A stretch of DNA of 20,963 nt, taken from Bacillota bacterium. GTDB taxonomy: Bacteria > Bacillota > Limnochordia > Darwinibacteriales > Darwinibacteriaceae. The translations under genes were made by a program, and so were the position numbers. The notes beneath the pieces were generated by a model. It searched no databases and was not told where the DNA came from. It worked only from the letters and a program-made list of their open reading frames with translations. This document shows, one piece after another, positions 1-8,111 of this stretch (the stretch's first letter is position 1; each line of letters starts with the position of its first letter). The stretch spans positions 1 through 20,963 of the forward strand of contig JAAYSR010000092.1 of NCBI GenBank assembly GCA_012518325.1. The letters run 5' to 3'.

Positions 1-105
1 CCGGAACCTCAGATACTGGCTCAGAGTACTCGGTGGGAAGAGGCTGTAGTGCTGGCTGAAATCATACGAGAACCTCGTGCCAAGAGGCCTTGGCCGATGC
101 GTTAG
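1..105 (+). CDS. 3' end of an unrecognised upstream gene (partial)
   Basis: Reading frame 1 is open from the window edge to a TAG at 103-105 and encodes the last 34 residues of a protein whose start lies outside the window. The visible tail is mildly amphipathic and then very basic, with a WEEAVVLAEII stretch followed by PRAKRPWPMR at the C-terminus. I do not recognise the family. The frame ends 13 bases before the Shine-Dalgarno site of the next gene, which fits a genuine gene end in the same direction. With so little sequence, a chance open frame cannot be excluded. Confidence 0.45.
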   Translation, partial: PEPQILAQSTRWEEAVVLAEIIREPRAKRPWPMR

Positions 106-117
106 GAAGACAAGAAC

Positions 118-124
118 AAGGAGG
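118..124 (+). promoter_or_regulatory. Shine-Dalgarno site that fixes the start of the oxidoreductase gene
   Basis: AAGGAGG lies 9 bases before the GTG at 134. An in-frame ATG at 77 would add 19 basic residues ahead of the nucleotide-binding fold and has no comparable site, so 134 is the better start. Confidence 0.75.
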
Positions 125-133
125 ACGTTGTCG

Positions 134-1237
134 GTGGACAAAAAGGTGAAAGTTGCAATTATTGGTTGTGGCGGCATTGCCAACGGCAAGCACATGCCCG
201 GTTTGGCAAAACTCGAGAGTGTGGAAATGGTTGCCTTCTGTGACATTGTGCGTTCCAGGGCGGAAGAGGCCGCTGAGAAGTACGGTGTGGCAGATGCCAG
301 AGTTTATGAGGATTATCGTGAGCTCTTGGAAAAGGAAAACCTTGATGCAGTGCATGTCTGCACTCCCAACAATTCCCATGCAGAAATAAGCATTGCCGCT
401 ATGGAAGCAGGCTGTCATGTAATGTGCGAAAAGCCCATGGCCAAGACTGCCGCAGAGGCAAGGGAGATGGTGGCCGCGGCCAAGCGCACCGGGAAGAAAC
501 TGGCTATCGGTTATCAGAGCCGCTACCGCCCTGACAGTGAGTATCTCAAGCAGGCCTGCGAGCGGGGAGACTTAGGCGAGATTTACCTGGCCAAGGCCAG
601 GGCGCTGCGGCGCAGAGCAGTACCTACCTGGGGTGTGTTCCTTGATGCAGAGAAGCAAGGAGGGGGACCCCTCATTGATATCGGCACTCACGCCCTTGAT
701 CTAACATTGTGGATGATGGACAATTACAGGCCGAAATATGTTGTCGGCACTGTCTACCACAAGCTGAACAAGAGGAAGAATGCCGCTAATGCCTGGGGAC
801 CATGGGATCCGGAGAAGTTCCAGGTGGAAGATTCTGCCTTTGGCTTTGTTGTGATGGAGGACGGCGCAACCATTATCCTGGAGTCCAGCTGGGCACTGAA
901 CACCCTGTTTGTAGGTGAAGCCAGAACAATTCTCCACGGAACGGAAGGCGGAGCGGACATGGAGGACGGGCTCCGTATCAACGGTGAGGAGTTCGGCAAG
1001 CTCTACACCAAAAAGCCAGAGCTGGATTCTGGCGGCGTAGCCTTTTACGATGGAACCAGGGAAACCGAAGGGGACCGTGAGGCAAGGCTGTGGATTGAGA
1101 GCATCCTAAACGACATTGAACCGCGGGTGCTGCCGGAACAAGCAGCCGTTGTAACTGAGATTCTCGAGGCAATCTATGTTTCCGCCCGGGAAGGCAAGCC
1201 CGTATACTTCAAGGACGGACGCTATATCGCAGAGTAA
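134..1237 (+). CDS. Gfo/Idh/MocA-family NAD(P)-dependent oxidoreductase
   Basis: The predicted product is 367 residues, typical for this family of cytoplasmic sugar, inositol and related dehydrogenases. The N-terminal Rossmann fold begins almost at once with VAIIGCGGIA (about residues 7-16), the dinucleotide-binding glycine motif. Around residue 99 comes CEKPMA, the family's conserved EKP segment with the catalytic lysine. The C-terminal domain contains GGGPLIDIGTHALDL, whose Asp and His match the usual substrate-binding and catalytic pair. The start is a GTG with a strong Shine-Dalgarno. The gene ends before a strong terminator, so it is not part of the yqfC operon. The substrate cannot be read from sequence; myo-inositol, glucose, a sugar acid or an aminosugar are all possible. 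The family call is secure, the specificity is not. Confidence 0.93.
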   Translation: MDKKVKVAIIGCGGIANGKHMPGLAKLESVEMVAFCDIVRSRAEEAAEKYGVADARVYEDYRELLEKENLDAVHVCTPNNSHAEISIAAMEAGCHVMCEKPMAKTAAEAREMVAAAKRTGKKLAIGYQSRYRPDSEYLKQACERGDLGEIYLAKARALRRRAVPTWGVFLDAEKQGGGPLIDIGTHALDLTLWMMDNYRPKYVVGTVYHKLNKRKNAANAWGPWDPEKFQVEDSAFGFVVMEDGATIILESSWALNTLFVGEARTILHGTEGGADMEDGLRINGEEFGKLYTKKPELDSGGVAFYDGTRETEGDREARLWIESILNDIEPRVLPEQAAVVTEILEAIYVSAREGKPVYFKDGRYIAE

Positions 1238-1263
1238 CCGCTGCGGAAAGAAATGCATTCAGG

Positions 1264-1296
1264 AAGGTTAGGCCATAAGGGTCTAACCTTTTTTTT
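1264..1296 (+). terminator. Rho-independent terminator after the oxidoreductase gene
   Basis: AAGGTTAG (1264-1271) pairs with CTAACCTT (1283-1290), extended inward by GCC against GGT, around a short ATAAG loop. An uninterrupted T run to 1296 follows. It separates the oxidoreductase unit from the yqfC operon. Confidence 0.92.
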
Positions 1297-1328
1297 GCTG
1301 CATAATTTTAGGAGAGAGGGGGTAGACA

Positions 1329-1607
1329 ATGCGGTCCGCTGTAAGCCATACGCTGAAACGAAAATTTGCCCAGACCTTTGACCTGCCGCCTGCGGTCCTG
1401 CTGGACCAGGCCGCCATTCATCTGTTTGGCGATACGGAGGCAAAGATCGTTAATCACAAAGGCCTGGTCCAGTATACGACTACGTGTATCAAGACCCGAT
1501 CCTCCCAGGGTCTGATTGAGATCACGGGCGAAGATTTGGAGATTGTCTCATTTTCCTCGAGTGAAATAAAAATCTTAGGCGTCATTCGGCAGGTGATGCT
1601 AAAATGA
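1329..1607 (+). CDS. yqfC: Sporulation protein YqfC (YabP/YqfC family)
   Basis: This 92-residue protein matches the length and beta-rich, membrane-free pattern of the YabP/YqfC family, and sits directly before yqfD as in Bacillus subtilis. In that organism yqfC is expressed in the mother cell under SigE and is needed for efficient sporulation; the molecular role is not settled. Visible family-like features are the LPPAVLLDQAAIHLFG segment near residues 19-34, the VNHKGLVQY strand and the C-terminal EIKILGVIRQV strand. The ATG follows a purine-rich GGAGAGAGGGGG stretch. The stop overlaps the next start as ATGA at 1604-1607, so YqfC and YqfD are probably translationally coupled. The presence of this pair is the best evidence that the host forms spores. 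Confidence 0.9.
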   Translation: MRSAVSHTLKRKFAQTFDLPPAVLLDQAAIHLFGDTEAKIVNHKGLVQYTTTCIKTRSSQGLIEITGEDLEIVSFSSSEIKILGVIRQVMLK

Positions 1608-2770
1608 CCTCTCTATGGCTGTGGTGGCAGGGATATGTGACAATTCGCCTGAGGGGACCGGGTTTGGAACGCCTGCTCAACAAAATAGCTGACCTGGATA
1701 TTGTGCTGTTCCAGGTCGAGCGCCTCACGAGTGACGTGGTTATCGCCAGGCTTCGAGTACAAGACTTCCGGCGCCTTCGGCCCCTTGTCAGGGACAGCCA
1801 TATCAGCGTGTCCATCCTAGACAAGCATGGAGCTCCTTTTCTTCTTCGCAGATTCAAACTGCGGGGATTCTTGGCAATAGGCTGCCTACTGTCGTTTTTG
1901 CTGATCATGTATTTAGCCAACTTCATCTGGTTTATTGAAGTTTCCGGCAACAGTACCCTGGCCGCGGAAACATTGAAGGAAGCGCTGGAGGATCTTCAGT
2001 TAAGGGCAGGCATGGTGCGCAGTGCAGTCCAGCCCCGGCTGATTGAGGTAGAGCTTCTCAAGCGTTTTCCCGACCTGGCCTGGGCGCAAGTGGAGGTACA
2101 AGGAGTCAAGCTGGAAGTCATCCTGACAGAGCGGGATGGACTGGATGTGGAACAGGCTGGTCCTGGCCATATCTATGCAGCGGCGGATGCACTAATCACC
2201 GAACTGCTCGTCCTGAGGGGAACACCGCAGGTAAGGGACGGCAGCACTGTGCGCAAAGGAGAGCTTCTGATCTCAGGGGAATACTATGACCATAGAGGAG
2301 TAAAGCAGTTTGGAGCAGCCCAGGGTGTGGTTAAGGGCAGGGTTTGGTATGAAGGAGTGGGCGAAGCGGCTCTGTCCAGATGGGAAGCGGTAAAGACAGG
2401 ACGCAGTCACCGCCAGTATGTGCTTGCCATTGGTCCGCTGCGCGTCCCCCTTGGCCGAAGTTATCCTGAAGAAACCCATCTGCGTGAAGCCAGAGAGTGG
2501 AGCCTTTCACTGGGGCGGGCTTTAGTGCCCATTAACTGGTCGAGGATTAACTATCATGAAGTGGAGTACGTCAGAACCGCTGTCCCCAGGGACCAAGCAG
2601 AAAGAGCCGCCTATGAACTTGCCTGGGAGAGTCTGCGGCGGCAAGGAGTTGCAGAAGAGCTAGTCCTGGAGGAGCGCAGCTGGGTTGAGGCGGTTGCAGA
2701 TGCTGACGGGATCCGCGTTACGGTTCAGGTAGAAGTGCTCGAGGAGATCGGCCTGTTTATGACTCATTAA
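1604..2770 (+). CDS. yqfD: Sporulation protein YqfD
   Basis: The product is 388 residues, close to the roughly 400 of Bacillus subtilis YqfD. It has an N-terminal soluble region rich in beta strands (residues 1-85), one clear hydrophobic membrane segment at about 89-111 (GFLAIGCLLSFLLIMYLANF), and a large C-terminal domain expected outside the membrane. IEVSGNSTL just after the membrane segment resembles the small repeat fold seen in POTRA-like domains. In related bacteria yqfD is a mother-cell sporulation gene whose loss impairs spore formation; its biochemical function is unknown. The start overlaps the yqfC stop by four bases. It ends immediately before a housekeeping promoter for phoH, so the pair can be regulated apart from the genes downstream. 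Confidence 0.9.
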   Translation: MTSLWLWWQGYVTIRLRGPGLERLLNKIADLDIVLFQVERLTSDVVIARLRVQDFRRLRPLVRDSHISVSILDKHGAPFLLRRFKLRGFLAIGCLLSFLLIMYLANFIWFIEVSGNSTLAAETLKEALEDLQLRAGMVRSAVQPRLIEVELLKRFPDLAWAQVEVQGVKLEVILTERDGLDVEQAGPGHIYAAADALITELLVLRGTPQVRDGSTVRKGELLISGEYYDHRGVKQFGAAQGVVKGRVWYEGVGEAALSRWEAVKTGRSHRQYVLAIGPLRVPLGRSYPEETHLREAREWSLSLGRALVPINWSRINYHEVEYVRTAVPRDQAERAAYELAWESLRRQGVAEELVLEERSWVEAVADADGIRVTVQVEVLEEIGLFMTH

Positions 2771-2771
2771 T

Positions 2772-2800
2772 TTGCACTTCAGTCCCATTTTGCTTATAAT
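2772..2800 (+). promoter_or_regulatory. SigA-type promoter for phoH and downstream genes
   Basis: TTGCAC (2772-2777) and a perfect TATAAT (2795-2800) are separated by 17 bases, the ideal spacing for the housekeeping sigma factor. Transcription should begin near 2807. The promoter begins two bases after the yqfD stop. It would let phoH through era be expressed in growing cells while yqfC-yqfD follow a sporulation programme. This is read from sequence only. Confidence 0.75.
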
Positions 2801-2817
2801 AAGGGCAGATGACACTA

Positions 2818-2823
2818 AAAGGA
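2818..2823 (+). promoter_or_regulatory. Ribosome-binding site favouring a TTG start for phoH
   Basis: AAAGGA here, followed by TGG, is well placed for a TTG start at 2835. It overlaps the ATG at 2823 and so cannot serve that codon. The predicted transcription start near 2807 also excludes the longer frame that opens at 2772. Confidence 0.5.
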
Positions 2824-2834
2824 TGGTTGATGCA

Positions 2835-3782
2835 TTGACTCAGATCTTGCGTCTTCGGGATAACGAACATGCCCAAGCAGTCAGCGGCATGCGGGATGAG
2901 TATCTTCGCTTGGTGGAGGCTGCTTTTGGCGTGAAAATTGTACCTCGGGGTTTGGATTTGCTGATCAGCGGTTCAGACGAAGCGGTGGTTAAGACCAAGA
3001 AGGCCTTAAGCAACATGGCTGGCTTAGGTACAAATTTGACAAGTCACGATGTTTATTATGCCATAAAGTTGAGTGAGAATGGAGAGTCCACCGACTTGAC
3101 TGAACTCAGTGCAGGGAATGTGGTCACCACCCATAGAGGAAAAACCATTAGGCCGAAAACTTCCGGTCAGAGGCATTATATTGATACAATTTCCCGCAAC
3201 GACATTGTCTTTGCCATAGGTCCCGCCGGCACCGGGAAAACCTACCTGGCCATGGCTGCAGCAGTTGCCAGTCTGAAAAAGAAGGAAGTCGAGCGGTTGA
3301 TCTTGACGCGTCCGGCGGTGGAAGCCGGCGAGCATTTAGGGTTTTTGCCCGGAGATTTGCAGGACAAGGTGGATCCTTATTTGCGCCCTTTGTATGATGC
3401 ACTCTATGATATTTTAGGGCAGGAAACCTATGTGAAATACCGTGAAAAGGGCATCATTGAAGTTGCCCCACTGGCTTATATGCGGGGCAGAACTTTAGAT
3501 GACAGTTTTATTATTCTTGATGAAGCTCAAAATTGTACGCCTGAGCAGATGAAGATGTTCTTAACAAGGCTCGGCTTTGGATCCAAAGCAGTGATTACGG
3601 GTGATATTACTCAAGTGGACTTGCCTAGGGGAAAAACCTCAGGTCTGATTCAGATTCAGAAGATCCTCAAAGGCCTGGATGGAATTGGTTTCTGCTATCT
3701 CAACGAAAGTGACGTAGTCCGTCATCCGCTGGTACAGCGAATAATTGAAGCCTACGATCTCTTCGACAAGTCGCATTCCTAG
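2835..3782 (+). CDS. phoH: PhoH family P-loop ATPase
   Basis: This is a cytoplasmic nucleotide-binding protein of the PhoH (RecA/helicase-like P-loop) family, about 315 residues from the chosen TTG, against 319 in Bacillus subtilis. An N-terminal KH-like segment with FGVKIVPRG precedes the ATPase domain. Walker A is GPAGTGKT at about residues 129-136, LTRPAVEAGE and LGFLPGD follow, and the Walker B region is ILDEAQN with Asp229 and Glu230. MKMFLTRLGFGSKAVITGD is another hallmark. The exact role is unsettled; links to RNA metabolism fit its position beside ybeY and era. The start is uncertain: TTG 2835 has a ribosome-binding site, while ATG 2823 is in frame but poorly served. The stop at 3782 overlaps the Shine-Dalgarno of pgpH. 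Confidence 0.95.
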   Translation: MTQILRLRDNEHAQAVSGMRDEYLRLVEAAFGVKIVPRGLDLLISGSDEAVVKTKKALSNMAGLGTNLTSHDVYYAIKLSENGESTDLTELSAGNVVTTHRGKTIRPKTSGQRHYIDTISRNDIVFAIGPAGTGKTYLAMAAAVASLKKKEVERLILTRPAVEAGEHLGFLPGDLQDKVDPYLRPLYDALYDILGQETYVKYREKGIIEVAPLAYMRGRTLDDSFIILDEAQNCTPEQMKMFLTRLGFGSKAVITGDITQVDLPRGKTSGLIQIQKILKGLDGIGFCYLNESDVVRHPLVQRIIEAYDLFDKSHS

Positions 3783-3792
3783 GAGGCCCGAC

Positions 3793-5970
3793 GTGAAACG
3801 CAAGAAAAAGAGCAATCCTAAACAAAGACAGCTTTGGTCAGAGCTGTTTCAGAAAACTACCTTTCGGCAATGGTTAATCGGTGCCGTTATTGCCGTTTGT
3901 CTTCTCGCTGTTCTGCTGATTAATGCACTGCCCCAGGGGGTGCAGGTAGAAGTGGGGCAGGTGGCAAAGAAGGATTTGGCGGCTCCCATTACTGCCGTCA
4001 ACACCCTGGAAACAGAACGCTTGAGGGAGGAAGCGGCCAGACAAGCTGTCTTGGAGGCCAACGAAGATCCAAGTTTTTATCTGATCAACCCCGCCATCGC
4101 CCTGCGTGTGGAAGAGAACATTACCGGTATTCTCAATCTGCTCCGCTTGGGAATTGCACCTGAGCCGGTAGAAGATCCAGGTTTCGAATCTGTACCTGAG
4201 GCACTTTCTGTGTCAGAGATAGACCGCAGGCTGATCAGGGATTGGAAAGTTGAGATACCCAAGGATACTCTAGAAAGCATCGTTGCTCTCACCTATGCAG
4301 AGTTCGATCAGTTTGCCCAGACCACAACCGATCTGGTGCTGGCAGCGATGGAAGAGAGAATCAGCGAAGACGGCCTGCGGGACGCAAGAGACGCTTTTGA
4401 AGCAAGCGTGGACCGCAGCAGCCTCCGGGGCGAACTCGCCCACGCAGCTGTCATCATCGGCCGGCAACTGATTCAGCCCAATCTGGTCCTGGATACTGAA
4501 AAAGTGAACGCAGCCCGCCAGCAGGCGATGGAATCAGTGGAACCGGTCCATATTATGCAGGGTGAAATCATAGTTCGCAAGGGCGATGTGGTACGTCCTG
4601 AGCATATCGAGCTCCTCACAGATGTGGGCCTGATCAAGACCGGGCGCGATTATGGTGTGCTGGCAGGCATGGGCTTGGCAGTAATTGCAGTATCGGCACT
4701 GATGGGTGTATTCTTGTATCAAGAACGGCGTGAGCTGTTGAAAAATTGTGTGCAGCTGGCCCTGATAGGCTCCGTGCTGGTGGCAGTTCTGGCCATCGGC
4801 AAGCTGTTCAGCATGATTTCGTGGCCAGGTTCCGCCTACCTCAACCCCTCTGCTTTGCTGGGTCTGCTCTTGACTTTGCTGCTGGATGCCCGTGCAGCCA
4901 GCATTGCAGCCATAGTCCTGGCCGTCCTGCTGGGACTGGTCTTTGAAATGAACTGGGCAGTTACTGTGTTGGCCTTGGTAGGGGGCCTGGTTGCGGTGCT
5001 CAGCGTGTCTAAGGTCAGCCAGCGGGGAGATGTGATGCGGGCTGGTTTTATTGTAGGCGGGGCCAATGTATTCCTGATGATTGCCCTTGGCCTGGTAAGC
5101 CAGGACACTCAGCTCATTCTCCACAGCTACCTTGGTCTTCTTTCCGGAGTCTTAGCCTCTATTGTAACCATGGGGGCTTTGCCCTACTTGGAGAGCCTGT
5201 TTAAGATCACCTCACCAATTCGCCTGCTCGAGCTGTCCAACCCGAACCACCCCCTCCTGAGGCGTTTGATGGTCGAGGCACCGGGGACGTACCATCACAG
5301 TATTCTCGTAGGCAATCTGGCCGAAGCTGCAGCCGAGGCCATCGGGGCAGACGGCTTGCTGGCACGGGTTGGTTCCCATTATCATGACATCGGGAAGCTG
5401 AGGAGGCCTTATTTCTTCGTAGAAAACCAGGTTGGCATGGATAACCCCCATGACAAAATGGCGCCCTCACTGTCCACTCTGATTATTACCTCGCATGTCA
5501 AGGACGGGCTGGAGCTGGCGAATGAGTTTAAGCTGCCGCCGGTTGTCACCCAGTTTATTGCCCAGCATCATGGTACAGACCTGGTACGTTATTTCTATCA
5601 TCGGGCCTGCGAGGCCAGTGATGACGATTCAGTTGAAGAGAGAGATTTCCGCTATCTCGGTCCTAAGCCCCAAGGCAAGGAAGTTGCCATTGTCTCTTTA
5701 GCAGATGCAACCGAAGCTGCGGTCCGGTCTATCTCCAAACCGAATCCAGGTAAGATTGAGGGGCTGGTCCGCAAGATTATCAAGGATCGCCTCAACTCCG
5801 GCGAGCTGGATGAAAGTAAACTGACATTCCAGGATATGGACAGGATAGCTAACGCCTTTACCAAGGTCATTTTGGGCATGTTCCATTCCCGTGTGGAATA
5901 TCCCGAACAGATTACCAAAGAAGAATTGGAAGGAAAGAAGGCGAAGAATGGAAGTTCTGATAAACAGTGA
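3793..5970 (+). CDS. pgpH: Membrane c-di-AMP phosphodiesterase, 7TM-HD family
   Basis: The product is about 725 residues, like PgpH (YqfF) of Bacillus and Listeria. After a lysine-rich start comes a membrane segment (about 27-45), then an extracellular 7TMR-HDED-type domain (about 50-285), a block of hydrophobic helices (about 290-470), and a C-terminal cytoplasmic HD hydrolase domain. The HD metal ligands are visible: His502 in GTYHHS and His531-Asp532 in HYHDIGK, with another His pair in AQHHGT. The family cleaves cyclic di-AMP to pApA and so affects potassium and osmotic balance and cell-wall stress. The GTG at 3793 is preceded by AGGAGG with 6 bases spacing. The 3' end overlaps ybeY by 23 bases, suggesting coupled translation. 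Confidence 0.95.
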   Translation: MKRKKKSNPKQRQLWSELFQKTTFRQWLIGAVIAVCLLAVLLINALPQGVQVEVGQVAKKDLAAPITAVNTLETERLREEAARQAVLEANEDPSFYLINPAIALRVEENITGILNLLRLGIAPEPVEDPGFESVPEALSVSEIDRRLIRDWKVEIPKDTLESIVALTYAEFDQFAQTTTDLVLAAMEERISEDGLRDARDAFEASVDRSSLRGELAHAAVIIGRQLIQPNLVLDTEKVNAARQQAMESVEPVHIMQGEIIVRKGDVVRPEHIELLTDVGLIKTGRDYGVLAGMGLAVIAVSALMGVFLYQERRELLKNCVQLALIGSVLVAVLAIGKLFSMISWPGSAYLNPSALLGLLLTLLLDARAASIAAIVLAVLLGLVFEMNWAVTVLALVGGLVAVLSVSKVSQRGDVMRAGFIVGGANVFLMIALGLVSQDTQLILHSYLGLLSGVLASIVTMGALPYLESLFKITSPIRLLELSNPNHPLLRRLMVEAPGTYHHSILVGNLAEAAAEAIGADGLLARVGSHYHDIGKLRRPYFFVENQVGMDNPHDKMAPSLSTLIITSHVKDGLELANEFKLPPVVTQFIAQHHGTDLVRYFYHRACEASDDDSVEERDFRYLGPKPQGKEVAIVSLADATEAAVRSISKPNPGKIEGLVRKIIKDRLNSGELDESKLTFQDMDRIANAFTKVILGMFHSRVEYPEQITKEELEGKKAKNGSSDKQ

Positions 5971-6409
5971 GCTGGAAGCGGAGGATGTGAGCGCATATGA
6001 AGAGCTCATTATCCGGGGCTTTAAAGCAGCCGCCCGCCTGGAGGGTCTCTCGGCCCTTACAGAAGTGAGTGTCACTTTCGTGGATGACGGCATGATCCAA
6101 ATGCTCAATCGGGATTATCGGGGAATCGATGCACCTACAGATGTACTTTCTTTTCCCCAGGATGATGACGGGGGCTTTGAGGCGGTGCCTGGAATGCCCC
6201 GCATGCTTGGAGATATAATAATCTCTTTGCAGAGGGCTAGGGACCAGGCAGCAGAATACGGACACGACGTCAACCGCGAAGTCATGTACCTGGCGGTTCA
6301 TGGTTTTCTTCACCTGCTGGGCTATGATCATGACAGTCCTGAAGAGCAAAAGCGCATGCGGGAACAGGAGGAGAGGATCTTAAGGGAGCTTGACTTGGGG
6401 AGAGATTGA
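5948..6409 (+). CDS. ybeY: Endoribonuclease YbeY, 16S rRNA maturation factor
   Basis: The 153-residue protein carries the signature zinc site H-x3-H-x5-H, visible as HGFLHLLGYDH with His118, His122 and His128. NRDYRGIDAPTDVLSFP upstream is the other conserved family segment. YbeY is a single-strand endoribonuclease involved in maturation of the 16S rRNA 3' end and in ribosome quality control. The ATG at 5948 gives the normal family length; earlier in-frame codons would add a basic tail inside pgpH. It overlaps the end of pgpH by 23 bases. The gene lies between pgpH and dgkA exactly as in Bacillus subtilis, where it is yqfG. Confidence 0.95.
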   Translation: MEVLINSELEAEDVSAYEELIIRGFKAAARLEGLSALTEVSVTFVDDGMIQMLNRDYRGIDAPTDVLSFPQDDDGGFEAVPGMPRMLGDIIISLQRARDQAAEYGHDVNREVMYLAVHGFLHLLGYDHDSPEEQKRMREQEERILRELDLGRD

Positions 6410-6411
6410 AG

Positions 6412-6768
6412 GTGAAGCATCGAAGTCTCTACGACAGCGTTAAGGATGCCTTGAGAGGTGTTCTAAATGTCCTGCGCACCGAGAGGAACATGCGGATTCA
6501 TGCTGCCTGCGGGCTCCTGGTCATTGTGTTGGCCAAGGCTTTGGCTGTAACGCGCCTGGAGTTTGCAATTCTCCTTCTTGTCATCGGCATGATGTTTGTT
6601 GCGGAACTGGTCAATACTGCCGTTGAGAAAGCAGTGGACCTGATAACCAAGGAATATCATCCATTAGCTGGAATGGTTAAGAATATCGCAGCTGGTGCAG
6701 TCTTGGTGGCTGCCCTGGTGGCGCTGTGGATCGGTTATCTTATATTCAAAGACTATATATTGCCCTAA
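6412..6768 (+). CDS. dgkA: Diacylglycerol kinase family membrane protein, probable undecaprenol kinase
   Basis: This small integral membrane kinase has 118 residues and the usual three hydrophobic helices (about 31-47, 50-67 and 83-108). Family residues are present: ERNMRIH near 24-30, and E-x2-N-x3-E-x3-D as ELVNTAVEKAVD (Glu65, Asn68, Glu72, Asp76), followed by KNIAAGAVL. In Gram-positive bacteria this branch mainly phosphorylates undecaprenol, recycling the lipid carrier for cell-wall synthesis, rather than diacylglycerol. The GTG at 6412 lies 9 bases after GGGGAG; a TTG two codons earlier overlaps the ybeY stop but sits too close to that site. It lies between ybeY and cdd as in Bacillus. 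Confidence 0.94.
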   Translation: MKHRSLYDSVKDALRGVLNVLRTERNMRIHAACGLLVIVLAKALAVTRLEFAILLLVIGMMFVAELVNTAVEKAVDLITKEYHPLAGMVKNIAAGAVLVAALVALWIGYLIFKDYILP

Positions 6769-6781
6769 AGGCGGGATGAAC

Positions 6782-7192
6782 ATGACAGGCAAGGAACTGA
6801 TGGATGCAGCTGTCAAAGCTCGGGAACGAGCATATGTGCCCTATTCTAAGTTTAAGGTGGGTGCCGCTCTTCTTGATCGCCAAGGCAGGGTCTTCAGCGG
6901 CTGCAACATTGAAAATGCAGCCTACAGCCCTTCGAATTGCGCGGAACGGACCGCTATTTTCAAGGCGATTTCCGAAGGATCAACGAAATTCTCGGCCATA
7001 GCTGTGGTTGCCGATTCGCCTGATGTGGTGACGCCTTGCGGTGTCTGCCGGCAAGTGATGGCTGAGTTTTTTGATCCAGATACTGTTGTCTATCTAGGGA
7101 ATCTTGCAGGAAAAATCGTGGAGACCACTCTGGAAAAGCTTTTGCCGGATGCGTTTTCCGCGAAAGATATGAGAATGGAAGGAAGGCACTAA
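6782..7192 (+). CDS. cdd: Cytidine deaminase
   Basis: The product is 136 residues, the same length as the Bacillus subtilis tetrameric enzyme. It converts cytidine and deoxycytidine to uridine and deoxyuridine in pyrimidine salvage. Zinc ligands are clear: Cys53 in NCAERTA with the catalytic Glu55, and Cys86 and Cys89 in PCGVCRQ. The substrate-binding GCNIENAAY segment is also present. ATG 6782 is preferred because AAAGGCGGG is 6 bases upstream; an ATG two codons earlier overlaps that site. The stop codon shares one base with the era start at 7192. Confidence 0.97.
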   Translation: MTGKELMDAAVKARERAYVPYSKFKVGAALLDRQGRVFSGCNIENAAYSPSNCAERTAIFKAISEGSTKFSAIAVVADSPDVVTPCGVCRQVMAEFFDPDTVVYLGNLAGKIVETTLEKLLPDAFSAKDMRMEGRH

Positions 7193-8091
7193 TGTCCAAG
7201 GAAACCAAAGCGTACCGTTCAGGCTTTGTCGCGGTTGTCGGACGCCCAAATGTGGGAAAGTCCACCCTCCTCAATGCCCTTCTGGGCCACAAAGTAGCCA
7301 TTGTTTCCAACAAACCGCAGACAACGCGCAACACCATTCAATGCGTCCTGACATTGGAAAATGCTCAAATCGTCTTTTTGGATACGCCTGGACTGCACAA
7401 GCCCCTGCACAAATTGGGAGAATATATGGTGAAAAGCGCCTTTAATGCACTTGAGGACGTGGACGTCGTGCTCTGGCTGGTAGAGATGGGCCGGTGGACC
7501 GCAAGTGAGGATCACATCTTGCGGGAACTGGAAGATGTAACGCAGCCGGTGATTTTAGTTGCCAATAAAGCTGATCAGGCAGACTCCAACGAGCAGCAGA
7601 CTTTTTTAAGGGAAGTGGCAGAAAAGCGTGATTTTGCAGCCGTTCTGGGGGTTTCTGCGCTGCAGGGGACCAATTTGCCGGAGCTGGTTGAGCAGATCGT
7701 AGATCGCTTAGAAGAGGGGCCCCAGTACTACCCGGAAGACTGGATCACCGACCATCCTGAGCGCTTCGTTATCGCGGAGTTTATCCGGGAAGAGCTGCTC
7801 CTTCGTACAGAGGAGGAAGTGCCGCATTCCATTGCGGTGGATGTGGACGAGATTAAGGAGGACCCTGAAAGGAACCTGATGCGCATACGGGCCACCATCT
7901 ATGTGGAGCGGGAAAGTCAAAAAGGCATTGTAATCGGCAAGCAGGGCAGGGTGCTCAAAGAAGTGGGCACCGGCGCCCGCAGGCAGATTGAGCGGCTCTT
8001 AGGGGTCCAAGTTTATCTAGATTTGTGGGTGAAGGTTAAGAAAGACTGGCGCAATAAGCCAGGCGCCCTGAGAGAGTTTGGCTATGAGTAA
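7192..8091 (+). CDS. era: GTPase Era, ribosome assembly factor
   Basis: At 299 residues this is a normal Era. The GTPase domain shows G1 GRPNVGKST (residues 17-25), the QTTRN effector loop, G3 DTPG (64-67) and G4 NKAD (125-128), with SALQG as the probable G5. The C-terminal KH domain contains VIGKQGRVLKEVG (GKQG at 249-252), which binds the 3' end of 16S rRNA. Era checks late 30S subunit maturation, near the step at which YbeY acts. The start overlaps the cdd stop by one base. In many Firmicutes recO follows era; here the next gene is sigI. Confidence 0.98.
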   Translation: MSKETKAYRSGFVAVVGRPNVGKSTLLNALLGHKVAIVSNKPQTTRNTIQCVLTLENAQIVFLDTPGLHKPLHKLGEYMVKSAFNALEDVDVVLWLVEMGRWTASEDHILRELEDVTQPVILVANKADQADSNEQQTFLREVAEKRDFAAVLGVSALQGTNLPELVEQIVDRLEEGPQYYPEDWITDHPERFVIAEFIREELLLRTEEEVPHSIAVDVDEIKEDPERNLMRIRATIYVERESQKGIVIGKQGRVLKEVGTGARRQIERLLGVQVYLDLWVKVKKDWRNKPGALREFGYE

Positions 8092-8111
8092 TCCCTCCAC
8101 TTGCGAGGGGC

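Noticed and set aside
1301..1308. CATAATTT before yqfC as a SigE-type -10 element
   Set aside because: SigE control of yqfC would be expected, but no matching -35 element lies at the right distance and the terminator T run occupies that space.
2772..2834. Extended N-terminus of PhoH starting at TTG 2772
   Set aside because: That codon is the -35 element of the phoH promoter and has no ribosome site. The extra residues are not part of the family.
4534..5124. A 196-residue open frame on the minus strand inside pgpH
   Set aside because: The Gln/His-rich product is the reverse reading of the Leu/Ala/Val-rich membrane helices of PgpH, and it has no ribosome site that I can see.
8093..8110. CCCTC/GAGGG hairpin after era as a terminator
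   Set aside because: The stem is only five to six pairs with a seven-base loop, and no T run follows.
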